Assembly: GCF_004348895.1 (NCBI RefSeq)
Contig: NZ_RRZK01000003.1
Location: 62,001-126,000 of the forward strand
Direction of reading: 5' to 3'
From: Pseudomonas vancouverensis
GTDB taxonomy: Bacteria > Pseudomonadota > Gammaproteobacteria > Pseudomonadales > Pseudomonadaceae
DNA: 64,000 nucleotides
Below, in pieces: positions 53,797 through 62,219 of this stretch. Position numbers and translations under genes: made by a program. Numbering within the stretch: the stretch's first letter is position 1; each line of letters begins with the position of its first letter. The notes under the pieces are model-generated. The model made no database searches and was not told the origin of the DNA. It was given only the letters and a program-made list of their open reading frames with translations.

Positions 53797-54561
53797 ATGA
53801 AAAACCCGTCGAACACCTTCGGGCTGGCGGCACCCAGCCTGGCGCGGCCCCACAAGGCTGGCATCAACATCACCTGCGCGGCACATCTGTTAATCGAGGT
53901 AGCGCCCTACCCCGGTATGGACGAAGGTGACCTGGTCGAGTTGTTCTGGGACGACTGTTATGTGGCCCAACGGGTTTTGAGCACCGCTGATATCGATCAG
54001 CCCGTGCAGTTGCGGGTACCCGAGAGCTTCATCGCCAATGGCACCTCGCGCATTCATTACCGCGTCATGCAAATCGGCCGGAAAGCGGCGCTGTCGGCCT
54101 GCCAGACCGTGCAGATCAAACTCGACTGTCCCGGTGGCCAGCCTTCTGCACTGCATGCCGATGAAAACCAGAGACTGACGCCAGTGAGCTTCCCCGAAAC
54201 GATCAACCGCAAAGGCGTCAATGCACAGCAGATCAAACGCGGGGTTCCGTTGACCATCGAGCCGTACCTGAACATGGCCCGTGACGATGAAATCACCCTG
54301 CGCTGGGGCGATGTGCGCATGGACCTGCCCAAGCTTGAAGCGCACGACGTCGGCCAGCCGATTCAGGTCTGGGTACCGCCAGCGATCATTGTCGAGGCGG
54401 GCGAGGACCCGCGATTGGAAGTGACCTATTGCATCCTCGACAGGGTGGGCAATAACTCGCGCTGGGCGCCAGCGCGGGTGCTGAAGATCGGTTGCTCCAA
54501 TGTTTATCTGAAAGTACCGAGGAAACGGCAACTCAAAGCAGCCGAGTCCCACAACCGATGA
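53797..54561 (+). CDS. Hypothetical protein with two tandem Ig-like repeats
   Basis: A 254-residue protein starting at 53797, where AAGGAG lies six bases upstream. It consists of two copies of one module: about residues 22-115 (from INITCAAHLLIEVAPYPGMDEGDLVELFWDD) and about 148-240 (from GVPLTIEPYLNMARDDEITLRWGDV). Each ends with a short segment like RVxQIGR or ILDRVGN and then a turn. The beta-strand-rich pattern resembles Ig-like or jellyroll domains found in long Pseudomonas surface proteins. There is no signal peptide. I recognise no function. It lies downstream of tcyN and upstream of the organosulfur genes, and both its flanks look lower in GC than the surrounding genes. Confidence 0.6.
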   Translation: MKNPSNTFGLAAPSLARPHKAGINITCAAHLLIEVAPYPGMDEGDLVELFWDDCYVAQRVLSTADIDQPVQLRVPESFIANGTSRIHYRVMQIGRKAALSACQTVQIKLDCPGGQPSALHADENQRLTPVSFPETINRKGVNAQQIKRGVPLTIEPYLNMARDDEITLRWGDVRMDLPKLEAHDVGQPIQVWVPPAIIVEAGEDPRLEVTYCILDRVGNNSRWAPARVLKIGCSNVYLKVPRKRQLKAAESHNR

Positions 54562-54765
54562 GATGGCTTTTCTGCAGGAGCCGGTTTACTGCGGACGGCT
54601 CCTGCAAGTGAGGCGCCGACTGCCTTGATTCTCCCTTCTATTCATATTCCTAAAAGTTAGTTCATAAAATATTTATAAGCGTTTAGGGTATATAAACCGG
54701 ACCACCGGACATTCTTGTTTTCCTGCGCCGCCACAAGCAGCGCTTTCATGAGATGTGAGGTAGGT

Positions 54766-54834
54766 ATGGTCCGGAACACAATCACCCCAGTGCAGATCGC
54801 CAGGGCATTGCGTGCAGCCAAGGAGTGGCATTGA
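54766..54834 (+). CDS. Possible leader peptide coupled to the first organosulfur gene
   Basis: A 22-codon frame with a GAGG-type ribosome binding site about six bases upstream. Its TGA (54832-54834) overlaps the ATG of the next gene (54834) by one base, in the TGATG pattern. An alternative in-frame ATG at 54748 would give 28 codons but no ribosome binding site. The short product is basic, with Ala/Arg repeats. It may be a translational regulator, or chance. Confidence 0.35.
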   Translation: MVRNTITPVQIARALRAAKEWH

Positions 54835-56075
54835 TGTCCAGTCTGGCAGACGCAGTCGTCCAGAGTGATCTGGACATCGCCCCGTTGTTATTGCCCGCAC
54901 AGGTCTTGCGCAACGATGCGCAAGCCATCCAGGCGGCCCATGAGCTGGCGCAGGTTGCCCGCCTCAACGCCGCCAAACGCGACCAGCAGCGCAAGCTGCC
55001 ATGGGCGGAAATCGAACAGTTCACCCGCAGCGGCCTGGGCAGCATTTCCATCCCCCGTGAGTACGGCGGCCCGCAAGTTTCCTTCGTGACCCTCGCTGAA
55101 GTCTTCGCGATCATTTCCGCAGCCGACCCGGCACTGGGGCAGATCCCGCAAAACCAGTTCGGCATCCTCAATCTGCTATCAGGCAGTGCCACCGAGGCGC
55201 AGAAAAAGCAGCTGTTCAAAAGCGTGCTCGACGGTTGGCGCATCGGCAATGCCGGGCCCGAGCGCGGCACGAAAAACACCCTGGAACTGAAGGCGCGCAT
55301 CACCGCCAACGGCGACGACTGGGTCATCAACGGCCAGAAGTTCTATTCCACCGGTGCCCTGTTCGCCCACTGGGTCGCGGTCAAGGCGCTCAATGACGAT
55401 GGCAGGCAAGTCATGGCGTTCATTCGTCGTGGCACGCCGGGTATGCGCATCGTCGACGACTGGTCCGGCTTCGGTCAGCGCACCACCGCCAGCGGTACGA
55501 TTTTGCTCAACAACGTGCGGGTCGAGCCCGAGCTGGTTGTGGATAACTGGAAGATCAACGACACGCCGAACATTCAGGGTGCCGTGTCCCAGCTGATTCA
55601 GGCGGCCATCGACGCCGGCATCGCCCGAGGCGCCATCGACGACGCCATCGACTTCGTGAAAACCCGCGCCCGACCGTGGATCGACGCCAACGTCGAACGC
55701 GCCGGTGATGACCTCTACGTGATCGCCGACATCGGCAAACTGAAAATCGAACTGCACGCCGCCGAGGCGCTGCTGCGCAAGGCCGGGCAAGTGCTCGACC
55801 AGGTGAGTGCCGCGCCGATCACTACCGAGTCCGCTGCCCGCGCCTCGATTGCCGTGGCCGAAGCCAAGGTGCTGACCACCGAGATCTCGTTGCTGGCCAG
55901 CGAAAAGCTGCTGGAACTGGCCGGCAGCCGCGCCACCCTCGCCGAATTCAACCTCGACCGCCACTGGCGCAACGCCCGGGTGCACACCCTGCACGACCCG
56001 GTGCGCTGGAAGTACTACGCGGTCGGTGCCTATCGCCTCAACGGCACTTTGCCCAATCGCCATTCCTGGATCTGA
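54834..56075 (+). CDS. SfnC/DszC-like flavin-dependent monooxygenase
   Basis: A 413-residue member of the acyl-CoA dehydrogenase fold family of flavin monooxygenases, with the DszC/SfnC signature DDWSGFGQRTTASGTI (around residues 205-220). The C-terminal helical bundle carries DRHWRNARVHTLHDPVRWKY (around 383-402). The ATG at 54834 has AAGGAG nine bases upstream. DszC and SfnC act on organic sulfur compounds such as dibenzothiophene sulfone or dimethyl sulfone using reduced flavin and oxygen, so a role in releasing sulfur from an organosulfur compound is inferred, not proven. It is the first gene of the sulfur block, 270 bases after the two-repeat protein. Confidence 0.88.
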   Translation: MSSLADAVVQSDLDIAPLLLPAQVLRNDAQAIQAAHELAQVARLNAAKRDQQRKLPWAEIEQFTRSGLGSISIPREYGGPQVSFVTLAEVFAIISAADPALGQIPQNQFGILNLLSGSATEAQKKQLFKSVLDGWRIGNAGPERGTKNTLELKARITANGDDWVINGQKFYSTGALFAHWVAVKALNDDGRQVMAFIRRGTPGMRIVDDWSGFGQRTTASGTILLNNVRVEPELVVDNWKINDTPNIQGAVSQLIQAAIDAGIARGAIDDAIDFVKTRARPWIDANVERAGDDLYVIADIGKLKIELHAAEALLRKAGQVLDQVSAAPITTESAARASIAVAEAKVLTTEISLLASEKLLELAGSRATLAEFNLDRHWRNARVHTLHDPVRWKYYAVGAYRLNGTLPNRHSWI

Positions 56076-56098
56076 CGACCAGACATCTGGAGAACAAC

Positions 56099-57292
56099 AT
56101 GCCACATTCTCAGCACGTCGCGGTCATCACCAGCGATGAGCAAGCCCTGATTGTTGCCAGTGATCTGGCCGAAGATTTCAAACGCGACAGCGCCCTGCGC
56201 GACCGTGAACGCCGTTTGCCGCACCCGGAGCTGGAAGTGTTTTCCCGCTCGGGCCTGTGGGGCATCAGCGTGCCGAAGGAGTACGGCGGTGCGGGCGTTT
56301 CCAACATCACGCTGGCCAAGGTCATCGCGCTGATTGCCCAGGCCGATGGCTCCCTCGGACAGATTCCGCAGAACCACTTCTACGCCCTCGAAGTGCTACG
56401 GGTGAACGGTAGCCACGAGCAGAAAACCCGCCTGTACGCCGAAGTCCTCGCCGGCCAGCGCTTCGGCAATGCCCTGGCCGAACTGGGCACCAAAACCGCC
56501 CACGACCGCACCACTCGCCTGACCCGCGATGGCAACGGCTATCGCATCAACGGCCGCAAGTTCTACGCCACCGGCGCGATCTATGCCCAGCGCATCCCGA
56601 CCTCGGTGGTGGATGAACAGGGCGTACAGCAACTGGCGTTTGTCCCGCGCAACAGCCAGGGCCTGACGGTGATCGACGACTGGAGCGGCTTCGGCCAACG
56701 CACCACCGGCAGCGGTTCGGTGGTGTTCGAAGATGTGTATGTCGCCGCCGAAGACGTAATCCCGTTCCAGAGTGCCTTCGAACGGCCGACGCCGGTCGGG
56801 CCGTTGGCGCAGATTCTTCATGCCGCCATCGACACCGGCATCGCCCGCGCCGCGTTCGAGGATGCCCTGCATTTTGTACGAACCAAAACCCGGCCGTGGA
56901 TCGATGCCACACACGAAACTGCCACGGAAGATCCGCTGACCCTCAAGAGCTTCGGCCACCTGAGCATTCGCCTGCACGCCACCGAAGCGCTGCTGGAACG
57001 CGCCGGTGTTTACCTCGATAAAGCCCAGGCCGAGACCAACGCACAGACTGTGGCCGCCGCCTCGATTGCCGTCGCCGAAGCGCGTGCCATCAGCACCGAA
57101 GTTTCCCTCGCCGCCGGCAGCACCCTGTTCGAACTGGCAGGCAGCCAAGCGACGTTGATCGAACACGGGCTGGATCGCCACTGGCGCAACGCCCGCGTGC
57201 ACACCCTGCACGACCCGGTGCGCTGGAAGTATCACGCCGTCGGCAACTACTACCTTAACGATGCGAACCCACCACTGCGGGGGACCATCTGA
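56099..57292 (+). CDS. Second SfnC/DszC-like flavin-dependent monooxygenase
   Basis: A 397-residue paralogue of the gene just upstream. It has the same core segments, DDWSGFGQRTTGSGSVVF (around residues 193-210) and DRHWRNARVHTLHDPVRWKY (around 361-380), but differs clearly in sequence in the rest. It begins 23 bases after the first SfnC-like gene, with GGAG about ten bases before the ATG. The two might act as a heteromer or on different substrates; I cannot tell. Its stop overlaps the next start by one base (TGATG). Confidence 0.88.
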   Translation: MPHSQHVAVITSDEQALIVASDLAEDFKRDSALRDRERRLPHPELEVFSRSGLWGISVPKEYGGAGVSNITLAKVIALIAQADGSLGQIPQNHFYALEVLRVNGSHEQKTRLYAEVLAGQRFGNALAELGTKTAHDRTTRLTRDGNGYRINGRKFYATGAIYAQRIPTSVVDEQGVQQLAFVPRNSQGLTVIDDWSGFGQRTTGSGSVVFEDVYVAAEDVIPFQSAFERPTPVGPLAQILHAAIDTGIARAAFEDALHFVRTKTRPWIDATHETATEDPLTLKSFGHLSIRLHATEALLERAGVYLDKAQAETNAQTVAAASIAVAEARAISTEVSLAAGSTLFELAGSQATLIEHGLDRHWRNARVHTLHDPVRWKYHAVGNYYLNDANPPLRGTI

Positions 57293-58644
57293 TGACCAAA
57301 AAGAAGATCTTGCTCAATGCGTTCAACATGAACTGCATCGGCCACATCAACCATGGCTTGTGGACACACCCACGGGACAACTCCACCCAATACAACACCC
57401 TTGAATACTGGACGGAACTGGCGCAGTTACTGGAGCGCGGGCTGTTCGACGGCCTGTTCATCGCCGACATCGTCGGCGTCTACGACGTCTACCAGAACTC
57501 GGTGGACGTGCCGCTCAAAGAGTCGATCCAGCTGCCGGTCAACGACCCGTTGCTACTGGTCTCGGCCATGGCCGCGGTGACGAAACACCTCGGCTTCGGC
57601 CTCACCGCCAACCTCACCTACGAACCGCCCTATCTGTTCGCCCGGCGCCTGTCGACGCTCGATCACCTGACGCGCGGTCGCGTCGGCTGGAACATCGTCA
57701 CCGGCTACCTCGACAGCGCCGCCAAGGCCATGGGCCTGAGCGAGCAGGTCGAGCACGACCGGCGTTACGACCAGGCCGACGAGTACCTGCAGGTGCTGTA
57801 CAAACTCTGGGAAGGCAGCTGGGAAAACGACGCCGTACTCAACGATCGACAGCAACGGATCTACGCGCAGCCGGACAAGGTGCACAAGGTCGAGCACAAG
57901 GGCGAGTTCTATCAGGTCGAGGGCTATCACCTCTGCGAGCCTTCGCCGCAACGCACGCCGGTGTTGTTCCAGGCTGGTGCTTCCGATCGCGGCCTGCTGT
58001 TTGCCGGGCGCCACGCCGAGTGCGTGTTCATCAGCGGCCAGACCAAGGCTTCGACCAAGGCGCAGGTGGACAAGGTTCGCGCCAGTGCCGTCGAGGCCGG
58101 ACGCAATCCTGAAGACATCAAGGTGTTCATGGGCCTGAACGTGATCGTTGGCGCCAGCGAAGAACTGGCCTGGGCCAAGCACGCCGAATACCTGAGCTAC
58201 GCCAGCGCCGAAGCCGGCGTCGCACATTTCTCGGCGTCCACCGGCATCGACTTCTCCCAGTACGAGATCGACGAACCGATCCAGTACGTCAAGAGCAACG
58301 CCATCCAGTCCGCCACCAAACACCTGCAAAACAACGACTGGACCCGACGCAAACTGCTCGAGCAGCACGCCCTCGGCGGCCGCTACATCACCGTGGTCGG
58401 CTCGCCAGAACAGGTGGCGGATGAACTGGAATCGTGGATCGCCGAAACCGGCCTCGACGGCTTCAACCTGACGCGCATTGTCACGCCGGAAAGCTATGTG
58501 GATTTCATTGAGCTGGTGATCCCTGAATTGCAGCGACGGGGCTCGTACAAGACGGCGTATGACAGCGGCACCTTGCGCGAAAAACTGTTCCATCAAGGAC
58601 CGCAATTGCCACGACAACATACCGGCTCTGACTACCGACACTAA
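57292..58644 (+). CDS. DszA/NtaA/SnaA-type luciferase-like monooxygenase
   Basis: A 450-residue TIM-barrel flavin-dependent monooxygenase of the luciferase-like superfamily, NtaA/SnaA/DszA/SoxA subgroup. The N-terminal MNCIGHINHGLWTHPRD and the ARRLSTLDHLTRGRVGWNIVTGYLDSAAKAMGL segments are typical of this group. It should oxidise an organosulfur or aminopolycarboxylate-like substrate using FMNH2 supplied by a separate reductase. A flavin reductase gene is not in this block. The start overlaps the second SfnC-like gene (TGATG). A REPIN follows the gene. Confidence 0.88.
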   Translation: MTKKKILLNAFNMNCIGHINHGLWTHPRDNSTQYNTLEYWTELAQLLERGLFDGLFIADIVGVYDVYQNSVDVPLKESIQLPVNDPLLLVSAMAAVTKHLGFGLTANLTYEPPYLFARRLSTLDHLTRGRVGWNIVTGYLDSAAKAMGLSEQVEHDRRYDQADEYLQVLYKLWEGSWENDAVLNDRQQRIYAQPDKVHKVEHKGEFYQVEGYHLCEPSPQRTPVLFQAGASDRGLLFAGRHAECVFISGQTKASTKAQVDKVRASAVEAGRNPEDIKVFMGLNVIVGASEELAWAKHAEYLSYASAEAGVAHFSASTGIDFSQYEIDEPIQYVKSNAIQSATKHLQNNDWTRRKLLEQHALGGRYITVVGSPEQVADELESWIAETGLDGFNLTRIVTPESYVDFIELVIPELQRRGSYKTAYDSGTLREKLFHQGPQLPRQHTGSDYRH

Positions 58645-58648
58645 GCCC

Positions 58649-58782
58649 CTGTGGCGAGGGAGCTTGCTCCCGTCGAGGTGCACAGCACCTCCAAAACCAG
58701 ACGATCCGATTTATCTGACAGACCTTATTGGATGGTTTCAGGGCCGCTTCGCAGCCCAGCGGGAGCAAGCTCCCTCGCCACA
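58649..58782. repeat. REPIN between the monooxygenase gene and metQ
   Basis: GTGGCGAGGGAGCTTGCTCC... (58651-58672) is repeated perfectly inverted at 58760-58781. This is the same REPIN type as at 48577-48712. Confidence 0.82.
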
Positions 58783-58823
58783 CATGTGAATCAAATATCT
58801 AATCATTGACTGGAAAACTGATC

Positions 58824-59633
58824 ATGAAAAAGCACTACATCTCTCACCCAGTCAAAGCACTGGCCCTGGCCCTCGGCCTGTTCAGCTCGGCAATCTTCGC
58901 CGCTGACGCCCCACTGAAAATCGGCACCACCGCCGCCTTCGCCATTCCACTGGAAGCGGCCGTGGAGGAAGCCTCGAAACAAGGCCTGAAAGTCGAGCTT
59001 GTCGAGTTCACCGACTGGATCGCGCCCAACGTCAGCCTCGCTGCCGGCGACATCGACGTGAACTATTTCCAGCACATCCCGTTCCTGGAAAACGCCAAGG
59101 CCGCCTCGGGTTTCGACCTGGTGCCGTTCGCGCCGGGGATCATCAACAACGTCGGCCTCTACTCGAAAAAATACAAAAGCTTCGATGAGCTGCCGCAAGG
59201 CGCGAGCGTGGCCATCGCCAACGACCCGATCAACAGCGGCCGAGGCCTGCAACTGCTGGCCAAGGCCGGATTGATCACGCTCAAACCGGGCGTTGGCTAC
59301 AAAGCCACCGAAGAAGACATCATCGCCAACCCGAAGAAGATCAAGATCCTCCAGGTTGAAGCCGTGCAACTGGTGCGTGCCTACGACGATGCCGATCTGG
59401 TGCAGGGCTACCCGGCCTACATTCGCCTGGCCAAGACCTTCGATGCCGGCTCCGCATTGCTGTTTGACGGCCTCGATCACAAGGAATACGTGATCCAGTT
59501 CGTGATCCAACCGAAGAGCAAAACCGACCCGCGCCTGATCAAGTTCGTCGACATCTACCAGCACTCCCCGGCCGTTCGCGCAGCCCTGGACAAGGCCCAC
59601 GGCAAGCTCTATCAAGCCGGCTGGGAAAGCTGA
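58824..59633 (+). CDS. metQ: MetQ/NlpA-family substrate-binding protein
   Basis: A 269-residue binding protein of the NlpA/MetQ family. A signal peptide is present (residues 1-24, SAIFAAD) and no lipobox Cys, so it looks like a soluble periplasmic form; E. coli MetQ is lipid-anchored. The family segments [28 protein letters not shown] and [17 protein letters not shown] are clear. It lies next to metN and metI, so it delivers methionine or a related organosulfur compound to the MetNI importer. The ATG at 58824 has GGA about 13 bases upstream; an in-frame TTG lies six codons before it. Confidence 0.9.
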   Translation: MKKHYISHPVKALALALGLFSSAIFAADAPLKIGTTAAFAIPLEAAVEEASKQGLKVELVEFTDWIAPNVSLAAGDIDVNYFQHIPFLENAKAASGFDLVPFAPGIINNVGLYSKKYKSFDELPQGASVAIANDPINSGRGLQLLAKAGLITLKPGVGYKATEEDIIANPKKIKILQVEAVQLVRAYDDADLVQGYPAYIRLAKTFDAGSALLFDGLDHKEYVIQFVIQPKSKTDPRLIKFVDIYQHSPAVRAALDKAHGKLYQAGWES

Positions 59634-59635
59634 GC

Positions 59636-60757
59636 ATGACCGCTGCGATCCAACGGCGACTGGAAATTCCAGAGCCACAGCGTGCTGAAAAAACCGAGCT
59701 TCATCCTGAGCTGAACCGCGCCCACGTGCGTTTCATCGGCCTGGGCAAAACCTACAACGGCCAGCAAGGCCCGGTGGATGCGCTGCAAGGCATCGACCTG
59801 GCGATCCAACGCGGCGAAGTGTTCGGCATCATCGGCCGCAGCGGTGCCGGCAAGTCATCGCTGATCCGCACCATCAATCGCCTGGAACAACCGAGCAGCG
59901 GTCGCGTGCTGATCGATCAGGTTGATATCGGCGAGTTTGACGAAGACCGCCTGGTGGCGCTGCGTCGGCGCATCGGCATGATCTTCCAGCACTTCAACCT
60001 GATGTCGGCCAAGACCGTGTGGCAGAACGTCGAGTTGCCGCTGAAAGTCGCCGGCGTGCCCAAGGACAAACGCGAACAGAAGGTCCGTGAACTGCTGGAA
60101 CTGGTGGGCCTGCAAGGCAAGCACAAGGCATACCCGGCGCAACTGTCCGGCGGGCAGAAACAACGCGTCGGTATCGCTCGCGCGCTGGTGCACGACCCGC
60201 AGATTCTGCTCTGCGATGAAGCCACCTCGGCGCTGGACCCGGAGACCACCCAGTCGATCCTCGGCCTGCTGCGCGAGATCAACAAACGCCTGGGCCTGAC
60301 CATCGTCCTGATCACCCACGAAATGGCGGTGATCCGCGACATCTGTGATCGCGTGGTGGTGCTGGAGCACGGGCGCATCGTCGAACAGGGGCCAGTGTGG
60401 GAAGTGTTCGGCAACCCGCAGCACGACGTCAGCAAGACCTTGCTCGCGCCCTTGCAGCACGCCCTGCCGGAGGAGCTGCAAAGGCGTTTGCAGGCGCAAG
60501 CGCAATCGCCGGACGCCGCTGTTGTGCTGCGCCTGCAATTCACCGGCAGCGCCAGCGACGAGCCGGACCTGGCCGCGCTGTTCGCCGCCCTCGGCGGTCG
60601 CGTGCGCTTGTTGCAGGGCGGTGTGGAGCGGATTCAGGGGCACGCGCTCGGGCAACTGCTGCTGTCGGTGAGTGCCTCAACCCTCAATGCCGAACAATTG
60701 CGCCAGCGCGCCGGCCAGTGGGCACAACAGGTGGAGGTTTTGGGTTATGTGGTTTGA
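59636..60757 (+). CDS. metN: MetN-type ABC transporter ATP-binding protein
   Basis: A 373-residue ATPase of the methionine uptake family. It has Walker [10 protein letters not shown] (around residue 67), the LSGGQKQR signature (around 167), Walker [15 protein letters not shown] and a C-terminal NIL-type regulatory domain (about 290-373), which in E. coli MetN senses intracellular methionine and inhibits transport. The N-terminus is longer than usual (about 20 extra residues before the core). It starts two bases after the metQ stop and overlaps metI by eleven bases. Confidence 0.92.
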   Translation: MTAAIQRRLEIPEPQRAEKTELHPELNRAHVRFIGLGKTYNGQQGPVDALQGIDLAIQRGEVFGIIGRSGAGKSSLIRTINRLEQPSSGRVLIDQVDIGEFDEDRLVALRRRIGMIFQHFNLMSAKTVWQNVELPLKVAGVPKDKREQKVRELLELVGLQGKHKAYPAQLSGGQKQRVGIARALVHDPQILLCDEATSALDPETTQSILGLLREINKRLGLTIVLITHEMAVIRDICDRVVVLEHGRIVEQGPVWEVFGNPQHDVSKTLLAPLQHALPEELQRRLQAQAQSPDAAVVLRLQFTGSASDEPDLAALFAALGGRVRLLQGGVERIQGHALGQLLLSVSASTLNAEQLRQRAGQWAQQVEVLGYVV

Positions 60758-61391
60758 TCGCTTGCTGCAGGGTTTTATCGACACCTTTTTGATGGTCGGC
60801 GTGTCGTCGTTGATCGCGCTGCTGGTGGGGATTCCGATGGCGGTGATCCTGGTCACCAGTTCCAAGGGCGGCATCTACGAAGCGCCAACGCTGAATCGCG
60901 TGCTCGGCGGTTTCGTGAATCTGTTCCGCTCGATTCCGTTTCTGATCCTGATGGTGGCGCTGATTCCTTTCACCCGCCTGATCGTCGGCACCACCTACGG
61001 CGTGTGGGCCGCCGTGGTGCCGTTGACCATCGCGGCGACGCCGTTTTTTGCGCGTATCGCCGAAGTCAGTTTGCGTGAGGTCGACCACGGGCTGATCGAA
61101 GCGGCCCAGGCCATGGGTTGCCGGCGCGGGCACATCGTCTGGCATGTGCTGTTGCCTGAAGCACTGCCGGGGATCGTCGGCGGCTTCACCATCACCCTGG
61201 TGACCATGATCAACTCCTCCGCCATGGCCGGGGCGATTGGTGCCGGTGGCTTGGGTGACATTGCCTATCGCTACGGCTATCAGCGTTTTGACAGCCAGAT
61301 CATGCTGACGGTGATTGTGCTGCTGGTGGCCTTGGTGGCGGTGATTCAGTTGGGTGGGGATCGCTTGGCGCGGGGCCTCAACAAGCGGTAG
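60747..61391 (+). CDS. metI: MetI-type ABC transporter permease
   Basis: A 214-residue inner-membrane permease with about five hydrophobic helices and the docking loop [31 protein letters not shown] (around residues 115-145). The ATG at 60747 lies inside the end of metN (11-base overlap), giving the family length of about 215. It forms the pore of the MetNIQ importer. Confidence 0.92.
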   Translation: MWFDRLLQGFIDTFLMVGVSSLIALLVGIPMAVILVTSSKGGIYEAPTLNRVLGGFVNLFRSIPFLILMVALIPFTRLIVGTTYGVWAAVVPLTIAATPFFARIAEVSLREVDHGLIEAAQAMGCRRGHIVWHVLLPEALPGIVGGFTITLVTMINSSAMAGAIGAGGLGDIAYRYGYQRFDSQIMLTVIVLLVALVAVIQLGGDRLARGLNKR

Positions 61392-61393
61392 CC

Positions 61394-61440
61394 CTGTAGG
61401 AGCGAGCTTGTTCGCGATGGGCTGCGCAGCAGCCCCCGAC
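61394..61440. repeat. REP element between metI and the methyltransferase gene
   Basis: A single REP sequence of the type TGTAGGAGCGAGCTTGTTCGCG followed by GGCTGCGCAGCAGCC (61394-61435) is seen in the short gap. Confidence 0.55.
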
Positions 61441-61486
61441 TTGATGGCGTATATTCGCCAGACATCAATTGCCCTCGCAGCCGACC

Positions 61487-62113
61487 ATGAAACAAACCCC
61501 AGACGATCTGCAACAGATCACCGCCACCACCCTGGCCCATTACAACTCGGTGGCCGAGAGCTTCCGTGAAGGCACCCGCGATCACGATGTCAGCCAAAAC
61601 ATCGACGCACTGTTGCGGCATATTCAGGGCCAGGCGCCGTTCGACATTCTCGATTTCGGCTGCGGGCCAGGCCGGGACTTGCAGACCTTCACCCGCATGG
61701 GCCACCGAGCGGTCGGCCTCGACGGTTCGGAAAAATTCGCGCAGATGGCGCGTGAGGACAGCGGCTGCGAGGTCTGGCATCAGGATTTCCTCAAGCTCGA
61801 TCTGCCGGCGGAACGCTTTGACGGGATTTTCGCCAATGCGGTGTTGTTTCATGTGCCACGTCAGGAATTACCAAGGGTGTTGCAGCAACTGCACGGGGCG
61901 CTTAAACCCGGTGGAGTGTTGTTCAGCTCCAATCCTCGCGGGGACAATCAGGAAGGCTGGAACGGACCGCGTTACGGCTCGTATCACGACCTGGCGGCGT
62001 GGCAGCAATTGCTGACCGAGGCGGGGTTTGTCGAACTGGAGCATTACTACCGGCCGGCGGGGCTGCCGCGGGAGCAGCAGCCCTGGTTGGCGAGTGTCTG
62101 GCGCAAAGCCTGA
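61487..62113 (+). CDS. SAM-dependent class I methyltransferase
   Basis: A 208-residue methyltransferase with the typical Rossmann-fold SAM motif DFGCGPGRDLQTF (around residues 56-68) and the following acidic residue region (GLDGSEKFAQMA). Post-motif segments (FDGIFANAVLFHVPRQELPRVLQQLHGALKPGGVLF) match small-molecule methyltransferases of the class I type. The substrate is unknown. The ATG at 61487 gives the family start; the preceding gap is short. It sits between metI and the RND pump on the plus strand. Confidence 0.85.
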   Translation: MKQTPDDLQQITATTLAHYNSVAESFREGTRDHDVSQNIDALLRHIQGQAPFDILDFGCGPGRDLQTFTRMGHRAVGLDGSEKFAQMAREDSGCEVWHQDFLKLDLPAERFDGIFANAVLFHVPRQELPRVLQQLHGALKPGGVLFSSNPRGDNQEGWNGPRYGSYHDLAAWQQLLTEAGFVELEHYYRPAGLPREQQPWLASVWRKA

Positions 62114-62137
62114 AGATTTGCAGCGGCATTTCTGACG

Positions 62138-62218
62138 CCTTCGCGAGCAAGCTCGCTCCCACAGTTGACCGAGTTGTTCAGGCGTACTCGGTTCCCTGTG
62201 GGAGCGGGCTTGCTCGCT
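62138..62218. repeat. REP pair between convergent genes
   Basis: TCGCGAGCAAGCTCGCTCCCACAG (62141-62164) faces CTGTGGGAGCGGGCTTGCTCGC (62196-62217). It is an inverted REP pair in the gap between the methyltransferase gene and the RND pump gene. Confidence 0.7.
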
Positions 62219-62219
62219 T

